A stretch of DNA of 37,345 nt from Rhodobacter sp. GTDB taxonomy: Bacteria; Pseudomonadota; Alphaproteobacteria; Rhodobacterales; Rhodobacteraceae. The stretch lies in contig JADCEL010000013.1 in the NCBI GenBank assembly GCA_020250125.1, positions 1 to 37,345 of the forward strand, read 5' to 3'. The position numbers and the translations under genes were made by a program. Below, piece after piece: positions 11,463-20,091 of this stretch; within the stretch, counting starts at the first letter, position 1; each line of letters starts with the position of its first letter. Under the pieces are notes generated by a model, which was not told the DNA's origin, ran no database searches, and saw only the letters and a list, made by a program, of their open reading frames with translations.

Positions 11463-12340
11463 TGCCTGGCCCTTTGCCTTGATCCGCCGGTTCGGGCAAC
11501 CCGGCCCGCTCCGTCATCCGCTTTGCTGTGCCACACCGCAGTCAATGCGGCAACGCCGGACCGGGCCTTGTCAGGTCAATCGCATGACGCGTGTCGGGCT
11601 TTCCAGTCTGGCCTATGCGTGAGTGATGGTGAGCGGCGGTTCCGGCCCATTGATCTGCCGCGTTCCCGAAGGCTGACATGGCTGCGAAAAGACTTTTTGC
11701 ATCGGATGGAGGTATCGCAGGGCGGATGGCGGTGACGGCCATTGTCGATCTCATTGATAAAGGGCGGCGGCTTGCCTTGGCGGGCGATCAGCGCTTTGCG
11801 CCGTCTTTGCGGATGCGGCCGTCGCGGGTGCCGGACGGTGCAGGCCGGGGCGAAGGCGGCAACCAGGGCGATCCGGCCGCAGTTCAGAAGGTCAGCGGGG
11901 ATGCGCCCGACGGTGCTGTCCAAGACTTGAGGACCCTGCGCGCGCCCGATCAGGCCAGGATTGCGCATCAACCACAAGGGGTTATCCTTGCGCGACCCCT
12001 GACTTCGGCCAGGGGGACGACGGGCCAGTAGCGCGATCACAGGCACCTTTGCCGCCGCGAGCGCGGTGCGGGATGCGCCGCCCTGCGGAATGACGTCGCC
12101 CGGCTTACCCCCACCGTCAGCGCCGCCTGCGCAGCGGCGGGTCCTTGCACCCAAGCCGCGGCGCGGGCGGCGAACCGCGCCACGCCTGCGTGCCGCTGCG
12201 ATACCTGCCAACGTCGCGCCGAGGCAGGCGTGACGCAAACGCTCCGTTTGTAAAGGTCTGACCCTGCGGGCCATGAAGCTGCACGCGGTTCCCTGTCCTC
12301 ATCTGTCGCAACACGGGGTCCGCAGAACCCCGCCCGGCTG
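11463..12340. other. 878-bp stretch without a convincing gene
   Basis: The longest gene-free tract of the window. A minus-strand frame of 232 codons (12274 to 11576) is open but rich in Arg and Pro, with no domain, no clear ribosome binding site and overlapping frames equally open. A plus-strand frame at 11678-12031 is no better. The part around 11680-11780 is locally less GC-rich. I looked for tmRNA, 6S RNA, SRP RNA and RNase P RNA features and saw none. It could be a decayed gene. Confidence 0.4.
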
Positions 12341-13063
12341 TCAATATCGCGGGTCCCTGTGCGCCCCGACCGGTCCCGCAGAGACAAAGCGGGGGCCGTG
12401 AAGCGCCTGGCCGTGCAGCTTCAGCCAGCGGCGCTGCGCGGCATGGCCGGGAACCAGCCGGGCAACGACCGCCCAGAACGCGGGCGAGTGGTTCATCTGC
12501 GCCAGATGCGCCACCTCATGCGCCGCGACATAGTCGAGCACCGCCGGCGGGGCCATGACCAGCCGCCAGGAATACATCAGCGCCCCGTCGGCGGTGCAGG
12601 ACCCCCAGCGCGACCGCGTATCGCGCAAGGTAAGGCGGCTGTAGCGCCGCCCGATCATCTGCGCATGGCGGTCAGAGGCCTCGGTCAGACGGTCACGCGC
12701 CAGATGTTTCAGAAAGGCCCCCGCCCGCACCCCGGCCTGCGCCGGGTTGCCGGGGATCAGCAGCGAATCGCCCTCGATGCGGATCAGCCGCCCAGGCCCC
12801 GCGTCCAGCCGCAGCAGCCGCCCTTCCACCGGAATCATCGTGCCAAGACCGACCGGGGCCGTCGGCGGCAGGTCGGCAAGGGCGCGGCGGATCCAGGGTT
12901 CCTGCTGGCGGGCAAAGGCCATCGCCTCGGACTCGCGTGCGCCGGGCGGAAGCGACAGCGTCACCCGCCCGTCAAGACGGGACACGCGCAGCGAAAACCG
13001 CCGCGCCCGCGCGCTGCGGCGCAGGGTGATCTCCAGCGGGGGCGGTCCTGGCAGAAGTGGCAT
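12341..13063 (-). CDS. YgjP-like M48-family metallopeptidase (DUF45)
   Basis: A 240-residue zinc metallopeptidase-like protein of the YgjP/SprT-like (DUF45) family. The zinc motif HEVAH is at 182-186, followed by NHSPAFW (191-197), which supplies the probable third ligand His192. RWGSC at 152-156 is the other invariant element of the family. The start is the ATG at 13063 with AAAGGACAGG upstream; the longer open frame above it runs antisense through the next gene. No signal peptide or membrane segment, so cytosolic. Substrate is unknown. It is divergent from the FYDLN gene across 156 bp. Confidence 0.88.
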   Translation of the reverse strand: MPLLPGPPPLEITLRRSARARRFSLRVSRLDGRVTLSLPPGARESEAMAFARQQEPWIRRALADLPPTAPVGLGTMIPVEGRLLRLDAGPGRLIRIEGDSLLIPGNPAQAGVRAGAFLKHLARDRLTEASDRHAQMIGRRYSRLTLRDTRSRWGSCTADGALMYSWRLVMAPPAVLDYVAAHEVAHLAQMNHSPAFWAVVARLVPGHAAQRRWLKLHGQALHGPRFVSAGPVGAHRDPRY

Positions 13064-13219
13064 GGTCCTGTCCTTTCTGCGGTCAGAATACCCGTCCGGC
13101 GGCGGCAGAAAACCCCCATCTGCCTGCCTTTGCCGCAGCCGCGAAAGGCTTTGACAGCCGCCGGGTCTTGTGGCAAGCGGGCGCGATCCTGCATCCGTCA
13201 GAACTTCAAGGGGACAACC

Positions 13220-13555
13220 ATGCCCAACCCGGAATGGGGCACAAAGCGCATCTGCCCGACCACAGGCAAGCGCTTTTACGACCTGAACAAGACCCCGATC
13301 ATCAGCCCCTACTCGGGCGAGATCGTGGATATCGAATCCGCCCGCCGCAAGGCGGCCTCTGTCGTGATCACGCGCCCGCTGCCCGAAAAGGACGAGGATG
13401 TGCTTGTCGACGATCTGGAAACGGAAGACGACATCCTGGAACCCGGCGTCGCCGATGACGCGGACCTTGACGATGACCTGCTGGAAGACGACGCCGACGA
13501 CACCGTTTCGCTGGATGATCTGGCGGATGTGGGCGGCGACGAGGAAGAAGTGTGA
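13220..13555 (+). CDS. FYDLN-type acidic protein (TIGR02300 family)
   Basis: A 111-residue protein of the conserved alphaproteobacterial FYDLN-acid family. The N-terminal part has the defining motif CPTTGKRFYDLNK, followed by PIISPYSGE. The second half is extremely acidic, with a run of Asp/Glu from about residue 57 to the end and almost no basic residues. AAGGGGAC precedes the ATG. A TTGACA box sits 64 bases upstream (13151-13156), without a clear -10. Function is not known; a histone-like acidic tail could bind basic proteins, but this is speculation. tRNA-Ala follows 88 bases later with its own promoter. Confidence 0.88.
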   Translation: MPNPEWGTKRICPTTGKRFYDLNKTPIISPYSGEIVDIESARRKAASVVITRPLPEKDEDVLVDDLETEDDILEPGVADDADLDDDLLEDDADDTVSLDDLADVGGDEEEV

Positions 13556-13582
13556 TTGCGGGCGGCGGGGCGCGTTTTTGGC

Positions 13583-13611
13583 TTGCACCCCCCCGCGCCC
13601 TTCCGTAAACA
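13583..13611 (+). promoter_or_regulatory. candidate tRNA-Ala promoter
   Basis: TTGCAC (13583-13588) and TAAACA (13606-13611) are spaced by exactly 17 bases, with the -10 box ending 32 bases before the mature tRNA 5' end. Good spacing and box quality for a stable RNA gene in this group. Confidence 0.55.
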
Positions 13612-13643
13612 GCCGCAGCGGAAGGCCCAAGTCCGCCTGCAGT

Positions 13644-13719
<76 letters not shown>

Positions 13720-14210
13720 GCTAAACCAGGCCATGATCGGTCATCCACCCGCTGAAGACCGGCCTTTCCGGTTGCGCGCGGTGCCTTGCGGAACGAAAGC
13801 GCAAGGAAGGGCCATGCGGCTGGCCGCAGTCCCGGCGCACCATCAGGCCGGTGCCGATGCCCTTGACGCGCCTTTGGAACTGACTGGTCCTGTCCCCGCG
13901 CAGGGCCGGATCATGTTCCCTTGCGCGGCGTATCCCGCCGGCGGCAAGGGTGCCCGCACAGCGCCACAGGGTGTGGTTGGCCCGCTGAAAACCCCCATAT
14001 CTGCCACGCACACAGGCAGGCACGGATCGCTCTGCGGGGGGCTTGTGACACGGGTCCGTTGCAGCCGGCTTCAAAGGCCGGGCGTTCGGGGCATCTGCGG
14101 CGGTCCGGCACAATGCGTGACCTTTCCTGCCGTCTGACCGGGCGGTCAAGATGCCGCTGGCAAACGGCCCGACCCGCCGCTAGAACCAGCCCGACAGCGG
14201 GAGTACGGCC
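13720..14210. other. gap between tRNA-Ala and hisC
   Basis: This 491-bp stretch has no gene I can support. A weak hairpin follows the tRNA near 13756-13772 (ACCGG...CCGGT). A possible hisC promoter is TGGCAA (14158-14163) and TAGAAC (14181-14186) with a 17-base spacer, 25 bases before the hisC ATG. The open frames on both strands look accidental. Confidence 0.4.
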
Positions 14211-15296
14211 ATGACGAACGCAATACGCCCACAGCCGGGCATCCTGGATATCGCCCTGTATCAGGGCGGTCAGGCGCAGATTGCGGGCATGCCGAACGTG
14301 GTGAAGCTGTCGTCGAACGAAAACCCCTTCGGCCCGTCGGAACGTGTCAGGGAAGTCTTCCTGCGCAGCGTTCACCAGCTGCACCGGTACCCCCCGACCG
14401 ACCATGCCGCCCTGCGTCAGGCCATCGCCGACGTGCATGGTCTTGACGCCGGCCGCGTGATCTGCGGTGCCGGTTCGGACGAGGTCATCACCTTCCTGTG
14501 CCAGGCCTATGCCGGCCCGGGGGATGAGGTGATCCATACCGAACACGGCTTCCTGATGTACCGCATCTCTGCCCTTGCCGCCGGGGCGACCCCGGTCGAG
14601 GTGGCAGAGCGCGAACGCACCGCCGATGTCGATGCCATCCTTGCCGCCTGCACCAAGAAGACGAAGCTTGTCTTCATCGCCAACCCCAACAACCCCACCG
14701 GCACGATGATCGGGGCCAAGGACATGGCCCGGCTTGCCGAAGGCCTGCCGAAACAGGCGATCCTGGTGCTGGACGGGGCCTATGCCGAATATGTCGAAGG
14801 CTATGACGGCGGCAAGGCGCTGATCGAGGCGCGCGACAATGTCGTGATGACCCGCACCTTTTCCAAGGCCTACGGGCTGGGGGGGCTGCGCATCGGCTGG
14901 GGCTATGGCCCGCAGGCGATCATCGATGTGCTCAACCGCATCCGCGGGCCGTTCAACCTGTCGACCGCGCAGCTTGACGTTGCCGAAGCCGCCATGCGCG
15001 ATCAGGACCATGTCGCCAGATGCCGCGCGGAAAACACCCGCATGCGGGCCTGGCTGGCGGAATCGCTGGCGGAAATGGGGGTGCCGTCCGATACCTCGAC
15101 GGCAAACTTCGTGCTCGCCCGCTTTGCCGATGCCGCCGAGGCGACAGATTGCGATGCCTACCTCAAGACCCAGGGGCTGATCGTGCGCCAGGTCGGCGGC
15201 TACAAGCTGCCGCATTGCCTGCGCATCACGGTCGGCGACGAAAGCTCGTGCCGCCGCATCGTCCATGCTGTTGCCCAGTTCAGGGGGCAGCGGTGA
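14211..15296 (+). CDS. hisC: histidinol-phosphate aminotransferase
   Basis: A 361-residue fold-type I PLP aminotransferase. It converts imidazole-acetol phosphate and glutamate to histidinol phosphate, and in this group often also transaminates aromatic precursors. Motifs: [12 protein letters not shown] near residue 32-43, [12 protein letters not shown] near 155-166, DGAYAEYV around 188, and [18 protein letters not shown] with the PLP Schiff-base lysine K219. The ATG has GGGAG upstream. Its stop overlaps the tyrA start by one base (TGATG), a tight pairing seen in many alphaproteobacteria. This links the aminotransferase to tyrosine and phenylalanine synthesis. Confidence 0.95.
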   Translation: MTNAIRPQPGILDIALYQGGQAQIAGMPNVVKLSSNENPFGPSERVREVFLRSVHQLHRYPPTDHAALRQAIADVHGLDAGRVICGAGSDEVITFLCQAYAGPGDEVIHTEHGFLMYRISALAAGATPVEVAERERTADVDAILAACTKKTKLVFIANPNNPTGTMIGAKDMARLAEGLPKQAILVLDGAYAEYVEGYDGGKALIEARDNVVMTRTFSKAYGLGGLRIGWGYGPQAIIDVLNRIRGPFNLSTAQLDVAEAAMRDQDHVARCRAENTRMRAWLAESLAEMGVPSDTSTANFVLARFADAAEATDCDAYLKTQGLIVRQVGGYKLPHCLRITVGDESSCRRIVHAVAQFRGQR

Positions 15297-16237
15297 TGCC
15301 GCCGCTTTATGACCGTGTCGCGCTGATCGGGCTGGGGCTGATTGCCTCGTCCATGGCCCATGCGATCCGTCAGGGCGGGCTGGCCCGGGACATCACAGGG
15401 TATGCGCGGACGGCCGAAACCCGCGCGACCGCGCTTGAGATCGGCTTTGTTGACCGTGTGACGGATACGGCGGCACAGGCGGTGCAGGGGGCCGATCTGG
15501 TGGTGCTGGCGGTGCCGGTGGGGGCGATGGGGGCCATTGCCGCCGAAATCGGGCCGCATCTGGCCCCCGGCGCCACGGTGACGGACGTAGGCTCGGTCAA
15601 GCAGGCCGTGATTGCGGCGGTGGCACCGCATCTGCCGCCGGGTGTTGCCTTTGTGCCCGGTCACCCGCTGGCGGGAACCGAATATTCCGGCCCGCGTTCG
15701 GGCTTTGCCACGCTGTTCCAGAACCGCTGGTGCCTGCTGACGCCAACCGAACGGTCCACGCCTGCGGCGGTGGCAAAGCTGCGCAGTCTTTGGGAAGCGA
15801 TGGGGTCCAACGTGGACGAGATGGATGCCGCACACCATGATCTGGTGCTGGCGGTGGTGTCACATACCCCGCATCTGATTGCCTACACGATGGTGGGGGT
15901 GGCCGACCATCTGCAACAGGTTTCAAATTCGGAAGTGATCAAGTATTCCGCCAGCGGCTTTCGCGATTTCACCCGAATCGCCGCCAGCGATCCGACGATG
16001 TGGCGTGACGTGTTTCTGACCAACAAGGAAGCCACCCTTGATATTCTGGGCCGCTTCACCGAAGAACTCTTTGCTTTGCAACGCGCTATCCGCCTGGGCG
16101 ATGGTCCGCACCTGCACGGATATTTTACAAGGACTCGGGCGGTCAGGCGCGGTATCATCGAAGCGGGGCAGGACACTGCCGCGCCGGATTTCGGGCGGAC
16201 GGTACAGGTGCGGGCGGACACAAAGCCTGCGGAATAG
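15296..16237 (+). CDS. tyrA: prephenate/arogenate dehydrogenase
   Basis: A 313-residue NAD(P)-dependent cyclohexadienyl dehydrogenase that decarboxylates and oxidises prephenate or arogenate on the way to tyrosine. The N-terminal Rossmann motif is GLGLIASS (12-19), with Ala in the third glycine position, as I recall for alphaproteobacterial TyrC proteins. HPLAGTEYSGP near residue 122-132 and SHTPHLIAY near 189-197 carry conserved histidines. There is no fused chorismate mutase and no ACT domain. The ATG at 15296 overlaps the hisC TGA, with AGGGGGCAG upstream. Choice between prephenate and arogenate cannot be made from sequence alone. Confidence 0.92.
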   Translation: MPPLYDRVALIGLGLIASSMAHAIRQGGLARDITGYARTAETRATALEIGFVDRVTDTAAQAVQGADLVVLAVPVGAMGAIAAEIGPHLAPGATVTDVGSVKQAVIAAVAPHLPPGVAFVPGHPLAGTEYSGPRSGFATLFQNRWCLLTPTERSTPAAVAKLRSLWEAMGSNVDEMDAAHHDLVLAVVSHTPHLIAYTMVGVADHLQQVSNSEVIKYSASGFRDFTRIAASDPTMWRDVFLTNKEATLDILGRFTEELFALQRAIRLGDGPHLHGYFTRTRAVRRGIIEAGQDTAAPDFGRTVQVRADTKPAE

Positions 16238-16244
16238 GGACGGG

Positions 16245-17222
16245 ATGCAACGCTTTGCCTGGGGAATGCTGCTTGGCCTGATCCTGGCCGGTTCAGGCTG
16301 GGCCAATGCGCCGGACAGGTCGCTGCGCCCGGTCCCCGGCCCGCCTGGCACCGCACAGCCTGCCGCCGGCGATGCGCCGCAGGTGCGGGGCGCGGCCGAG
16401 GTGCCGCTTCAGGTACAGGCTGCGGCGCTTGTGGCCGGAATGGCCGCAGGGCCTTTGTCATCACCCCGCCCCCGGGAACGCCCGGTTGTGCGCATCTCGG
16501 GCGCGTCCGAACCGCCGCAGCCGGTCCGCCAAGCCGATCCCGTGCCATCTTCGGCCCCGGTTGTTCTGGCGCTGCTTTCGGTCCCGCGCCCCGAACCGCG
16601 GCCCCGCCTGTCTGCGGGCGGTGCCGCAGACCCGCAAATGCCGGAAAGGGTCCAGACCGTGGCTGCTGTCCGCATCCTGCCCGGCAAAAGTGCGATCACG
16701 GGCAAGAAGGGCTCGGTCTGTGGTGATCCGTCGATCAAGGGTGAAACCCTGGCACCGATCACGTCGCGCGTGCGGGGCTGCGGGATCAAGGAACCGGTCC
16801 GCATCACCTCGGTTGACGGTGTGGCGCTCAGCCAGCCTGCCGTCATCAACTGCGATACGGCGCGCGCCCTGAAAACCTGGGTCCGCAAGGGCCTGAAACC
16901 TGCGTTCGGCCGCAAGGACGTGGTCGGCCTCCGGATCGCGGCCAGCTATGCCTGCCGCCCGCGCAACAATGTCCGGGGCGCAAAGATCAGCGAACATGGG
17001 CGCGGTAATGCGATCGACATTGCCGCCATCATCCTTGCTGACGGAAAAGACATTGTCGTTGCCGAAGACTGGCGCAGGTCGGCGGGCAAGCCGATGAGAA
17101 AGGCCCACAAGGCCGCCTGCGGCCCCTTCAGCACAACGCTGGGCCCCGAATCTGACCGGCATCACCGCGACCACCTGCATTTCGATATCGCCAGACAGCG
17201 CGGCGGTGCCTATTGCCGCTGA
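16245..17222 (+). CDS. extensin-like C-terminal domain protein, secreted
   Basis: A 325-residue exported protein. A signal peptide is clear: charged start, then WGMLLGLILAGSGWANA (residues 6-22). Next is a long Pro/Ala/Arg-rich linker to about residue 140, of low complexity. The C-terminal half is the bacterial extensin-like domain, with CGDPSIKG, a GCGIKEPVRI stretch, SYACRPRNN, SEHGRGNAID and the end motif DRHHRDHLHFD. The conserved Cys, His and Asp residues resemble the zinc-binding peptidoglycan peptidase fold of the VanY/MepA kind, which suggests a cell-wall role (inference). It begins 7 bp after tyrA and may be in the same transcript. Confidence 0.85.
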   Translation: MQRFAWGMLLGLILAGSGWANAPDRSLRPVPGPPGTAQPAAGDAPQVRGAAEVPLQVQAAALVAGMAAGPLSSPRPRERPVVRISGASEPPQPVRQADPVPSSAPVVLALLSVPRPEPRPRLSAGGAADPQMPERVQTVAAVRILPGKSAITGKKGSVCGDPSIKGETLAPITSRVRGCGIKEPVRITSVDGVALSQPAVINCDTARALKTWVRKGLKPAFGRKDVVGLRIAASYACRPRNNVRGAKISEHGRGNAIDIAAIILADGKDIVVAEDWRRSAGKPMRKAHKAACGPFSTTLGPESDRHHRDHLHFDIARQRGGAYCR

Positions 17223-18206
17223 TCAGTTCATCCGGGGGGCCGGCCCCAGCGGGAATGGCCCCAGGCTGGTCCTGCCCCTGGCGAAGATCAGCGGCAGATC
17301 AAGGTCTTCGGGGGTTCCGGTCTGGGCCGCAAGCAGCGCCAGCATGTTCTGCCAGGTTGGGGCCACTTCTGCCGTGATCAGCCCGGCGGCGACCGCCAGC
17401 GGCATGGCATCGCGCCAGTTCGTCAGCCGCAGGGCAATCCGCCCTTCCGCAAGCCCGTCCGCTGCCGCCGCAACGCTGCCCGAGCCGGACAGAACCAGCG
17501 TGCCCCAGACAAGGCGGACCTCTTTCACATCAACATGCGACGCACGGGGGCGCACCTCGCCTGCCCGGCGGTCCAGCGGCAGCGTCAGCGTGACAGTGGC
17601 ATCCAGCCGCAGCTTCTCCAGCGTTTCGGGGAAATCCGGCAAGGCGGCCATGATGCCCGGATCAGGTGCCAGGCCCAGCATTTCCAGACCGATCTCGTGG
17701 CGTGTTCCGTCGCCGCCGACCCGTCTGGTGGCAAGGCGCAGCGTATCGACGCCGGCGGTCCAGCCCAGGTCGGATGTCACGCGCATCCCGTCGCCGACCA
17801 GGGTCAGCCGGTCGAGGGCAAGGTTGGTGCCCGGCACGATCACGACGCTGCCCTGCAACCTGTCGGATGCCACCGCAAGATCCTGCCAGGGGGTCCGGAC
17901 CTGCTGCTGGCTGGCGAAGGCGGCAATGATGTGCCAGGGCTTGTAGCTGAGCGACAGAATCTGCACGAAGGGTGCTGTCCAGCCATAGCCCGAGGCGGGG
18001 TCCGCAAGCCGCAGGTCCGTCACCGTCAGGTCGAACCGGTTGGGAAAGCCGCTGACGGAAAGTGCGCTGTGCCCTGCCACAAGCCCGGCTTCGCCTTGGG
18101 TCCGCAACCACGCCTGTGCGGCGGTTTCCAGTGCCCGGGCACCCACGAACCAGTAGCCGCCCCAGGTAACCGCCGCTGCGGCCACCACCCACACCAAAGC
18201 GCGCAT
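17223..18206 (-). CDS. DUF2125 domain protein, membrane-anchored
   Basis: A 327-residue protein of the alphaproteobacterial DUF2125 family. It has an N-terminal membrane segment or uncleaved signal (ALVWVVAAAAVTWGGYWFV, about 3-21), then alternating beta-rich repeats such as SGFPNRFDLTVTDLRL and DTLRLATRR. These resemble AsmA/TamB-like lipid-groove proteins, although I claim only a general likeness. The ATG at 18206 is taken because GGAAGGGG lies 6 bases upstream. Its stop abuts the extensin-like stop with no base between (shared TGATCA at 17220-17225). Divergent from the ChaC gene across 64 bp. Function unknown. Confidence 0.82.
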   Translation of the reverse strand: MRALVWVVAAAAVTWGGYWFVGARALETAAQAWLRTQGEAGLVAGHSALSVSGFPNRFDLTVTDLRLADPASGYGWTAPFVQILSLSYKPWHIIAAFASQQQVRTPWQDLAVASDRLQGSVVIVPGTNLALDRLTLVGDGMRVTSDLGWTAGVDTLRLATRRVGGDGTRHEIGLEMLGLAPDPGIMAALPDFPETLEKLRLDATVTLTLPLDRRAGEVRPRASHVDVKEVRLVWGTLVLSGSGSVAAAADGLAEGRIALRLTNWRDAMPLAVAAGLITAEVAPTWQNMLALLAAQTGTPEDLDLPLIFARGRTSLGPFPLGPAPRMN

Positions 18207-18270
18207 CGCCGCCCCTTCCAATCGGTCCAAGGCTGTTGTTTACAAGCCCCGCAGGACAAGGGCCAGAGAC

Positions 18271-18825
18271 ATGAGCAAAGCGTATGGGACCGGCCGGCTG
18301 TGGGTTTTCGGCTATGGCTCGCTGATCTGGAACCCCGGTTTTCCCGTGGCAGACCGCCAGATCGCCCGGCTGGATGGCTGGCACCGCAGCTTCTGCATGC
18401 GCTCGATCCATCACCGCGGATCGGTCGACGCGCCCGGCCTGGTCCTTGCGCTTGACCGGCAGGAAGATGCCCGCTGCGACGGCGTGGCTTTTGCCGTGGA
18501 GGCAGGCCAGGAAGATGCCACCGTCGCCGTTCTGCGCGACCGCGAGCTGGTCTCTTCGGCCTATCTGGAAGCCAGGCTTCCTGTCACCCTGCGGCAGGGC
18601 GGGCAGGTCACTGCGCTGGTCTATGTGATTGATCCCGATCACGGCCAGTACTGCGGGGGCCTGCCACCGGAAGAGCAGGCAAGGATCATCGCCCGGTCTG
18701 CCGGCGGGCGCGGCAGCAACCGCGATTACCTGTTCAGCACGGCAGACCATCTGTCGTCCCTGGGCATCTGCGACCCCGATCTGGCCTGGCTGGCCGCACG
18801 GGTGCGGCAGATCGGTCCGGATTGA
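18271..18825 (+). CDS. chaC: ChaC-type glutathione gamma-glutamylcyclotransferase
   Basis: A 184-residue enzyme expected to degrade glutathione to 5-oxoproline and Cys-Gly in the cytosol. VFGYGSLIWNPGF (12-24) is the substrate-binding signature of the fold. DRELVSSAYLEARLP places the probable catalytic glutamate at E92. CGGLPPEEQARII and GSNRDYL in the second half are also typical of the family. Length matches bacterial ChaC (about 180-230). It precedes the TolQ-like gene by 88 bp on the same strand; no functional link is evident. Confidence 0.88.
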   Translation: MSKAYGTGRLWVFGYGSLIWNPGFPVADRQIARLDGWHRSFCMRSIHHRGSVDAPGLVLALDRQEDARCDGVAFAVEAGQEDATVAVLRDRELVSSAYLEARLPVTLRQGGQVTALVYVIDPDHGQYCGGLPPEEQARIIARSAGGRGSNRDYLFSTADHLSSLGICDPDLAWLAARVRQIGPD

Positions 18826-18913
18826 AGGCGGTGACCTGCCCTCGCAGGATTGGCAGTTGGCATCCCGCGCCAGCATCCCTATTCTTCCGCGAAACCACAG
18901 GACAGGACCGTTG

Positions 18914-20086
18914 ATGCAAAGACTTGAGGCAGACCTTCGCTTTACGCGTCCGATCCGCCAGGTCGTTCTGCTTGTCATGGTCACTGCGGTCGTGGCGCTG
19001 GGGCTTTATGCCACCTTCCCGATGCTGCGCGGTGTCTTTCTGGCCAAGCCCCTGCTGAATGGTTTTGTCGGGCTGGTCTTTCTGTTCGGCATCATCATCT
19101 GCTTCCTGCAGCTTCTCCAACTGCTTCAGTCCGTCCGGTGGATCGATGATTTCGTGCGCCGCCGGCCCGGTCACGGCCAGACGACGCCGCCGCGTCTGCT
19201 GGCCCCGCTTGCGGCGCTGCTGCGGTCGCGCGGGGCGAAGATGCAGATATCATCCTCCAATGCGCGGTCGATCCTGGATTCTGTCGGCACCCGCATTGAT
19301 GAACAGCGCGACATCACCCGCTACATTGCCAACCTGCTGATCTTTCTTGGCCTGCTTGGCACCTTCTACGGCCTGGCAACGACCGTGCCCGCGATGGTTG
19401 AAACGATCCGGTCGCTGGCACCGCAGGAAAATGAAACGCGCGTTCAGGTTTTTGACAAGCTGATGTCGGGTCTGGAAGGCCAGCTTGACGGCATGGGCAC
19501 GGCCTTTTCCTCGTCTCTGCTGGGGCTGGCGGGATCACTGGTCGTGGGGCTGCTGGAGCTTTTCGTCAGCCACGGCACCAACCGCTTTTACCGCGAGCTG
19601 GAAGAATGGCTGTCCACCATCACCCGCCTTGGCTTCACGGCCGAAGGTGAAGCCCCCGCTTCCCGTGACGGGGCGATGTTCGCCGACGCGCTGAATGGCA
19701 TGGCAGAGCAGATGGAAGCGCTGCAATCGCTTTACACCCAGTCCGACATCGCCAGGGCCCTTGTCGATGACCGGCTGGTGACTCTGGCGGCGTCGGTGGA
19801 CCGTCTTGTGGATCAACTGGGGCGTGATGACGGGCAGAAGGCACTGTTGTCGCGCATTGCCGATGGGCAGGACCGGCTTGCAAAGGCGCTGGCCGCGCCC
19901 GAAACCGGGGCCCATATCGATGCGGAAAGCCGGATGCGCCTGCGGTCGATTGATGTGCAGCTTCTGCGCATTCTGGAAGAGATCTCGGCCGGTCGCCAGG
20001 AAAGCATCGCCGACCTGCGGGGTGATCTGGCCGCATTGACCCTGGCCGTCCGCCAGCTGTCGCGCGGTGCGGCGGGGCGGGGTTAG
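18914..20086 (+). CDS. TolQ/ExbB/MotA-like proton channel subunit
   Basis: A 390-residue inner-membrane protein of the MotA/TolQ/ExbB family. Hydrophobic segments lie at about 17-37, 48-70, 136-160 and 192-214. The last two carry the family's channel motifs: LGLLGTFYGLATTV and TAFSSSLLGLAGSLVVG, with the small and hydroxyl residues that line the proton path. After residue 215 comes a long, largely helical cytoplasmic tail. Its later part (LLRILEEISAGRQESIADL) looks coiled-coil, and it is longer than in TolQ or ExbB (about 230-250 residues in total). The ATG at 18914 is chosen since the protein starts there with the membrane domain; ACAGGAC lies upstream. The MotB/OmpA-like gene starts five bases after its stop, so the two surely form one stator-like complex. 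Confidence 0.85.
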   Translation: MQRLEADLRFTRPIRQVVLLVMVTAVVALGLYATFPMLRGVFLAKPLLNGFVGLVFLFGIIICFLQLLQLLQSVRWIDDFVRRRPGHGQTTPPRLLAPLAALLRSRGAKMQISSSNARSILDSVGTRIDEQRDITRYIANLLIFLGLLGTFYGLATTVPAMVETIRSLAPQENETRVQVFDKLMSGLEGQLDGMGTAFSSSLLGLAGSLVVGLLELFVSHGTNRFYRELEEWLSTITRLGFTAEGEAPASRDGAMFADALNGMAEQMEALQSLYTQSDIARALVDDRLVTLAASVDRLVDQLGRDDGQKALLSRIADGQDRLAKALAAPETGAHIDAESRMRLRSIDVQLLRILEEISAGRQESIADLRGDLAALTLAVRQLSRGAAGRG

Positions 20087-20091
20087 CCGGC

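Noticed and set aside
11576..12274. A 232-codon minus-strand frame beside slyX
   Set aside because: Open but featureless, Arg/Pro-rich, no ribosome binding site, and other frames there are equally open.
12359..13219. The long upstream part of the plus-strand frame that ends with the FYDLN gene
   Set aside because: It lies antisense to the YgjP-like gene; only the last 112 codons from the ATG at 13220 match a family.
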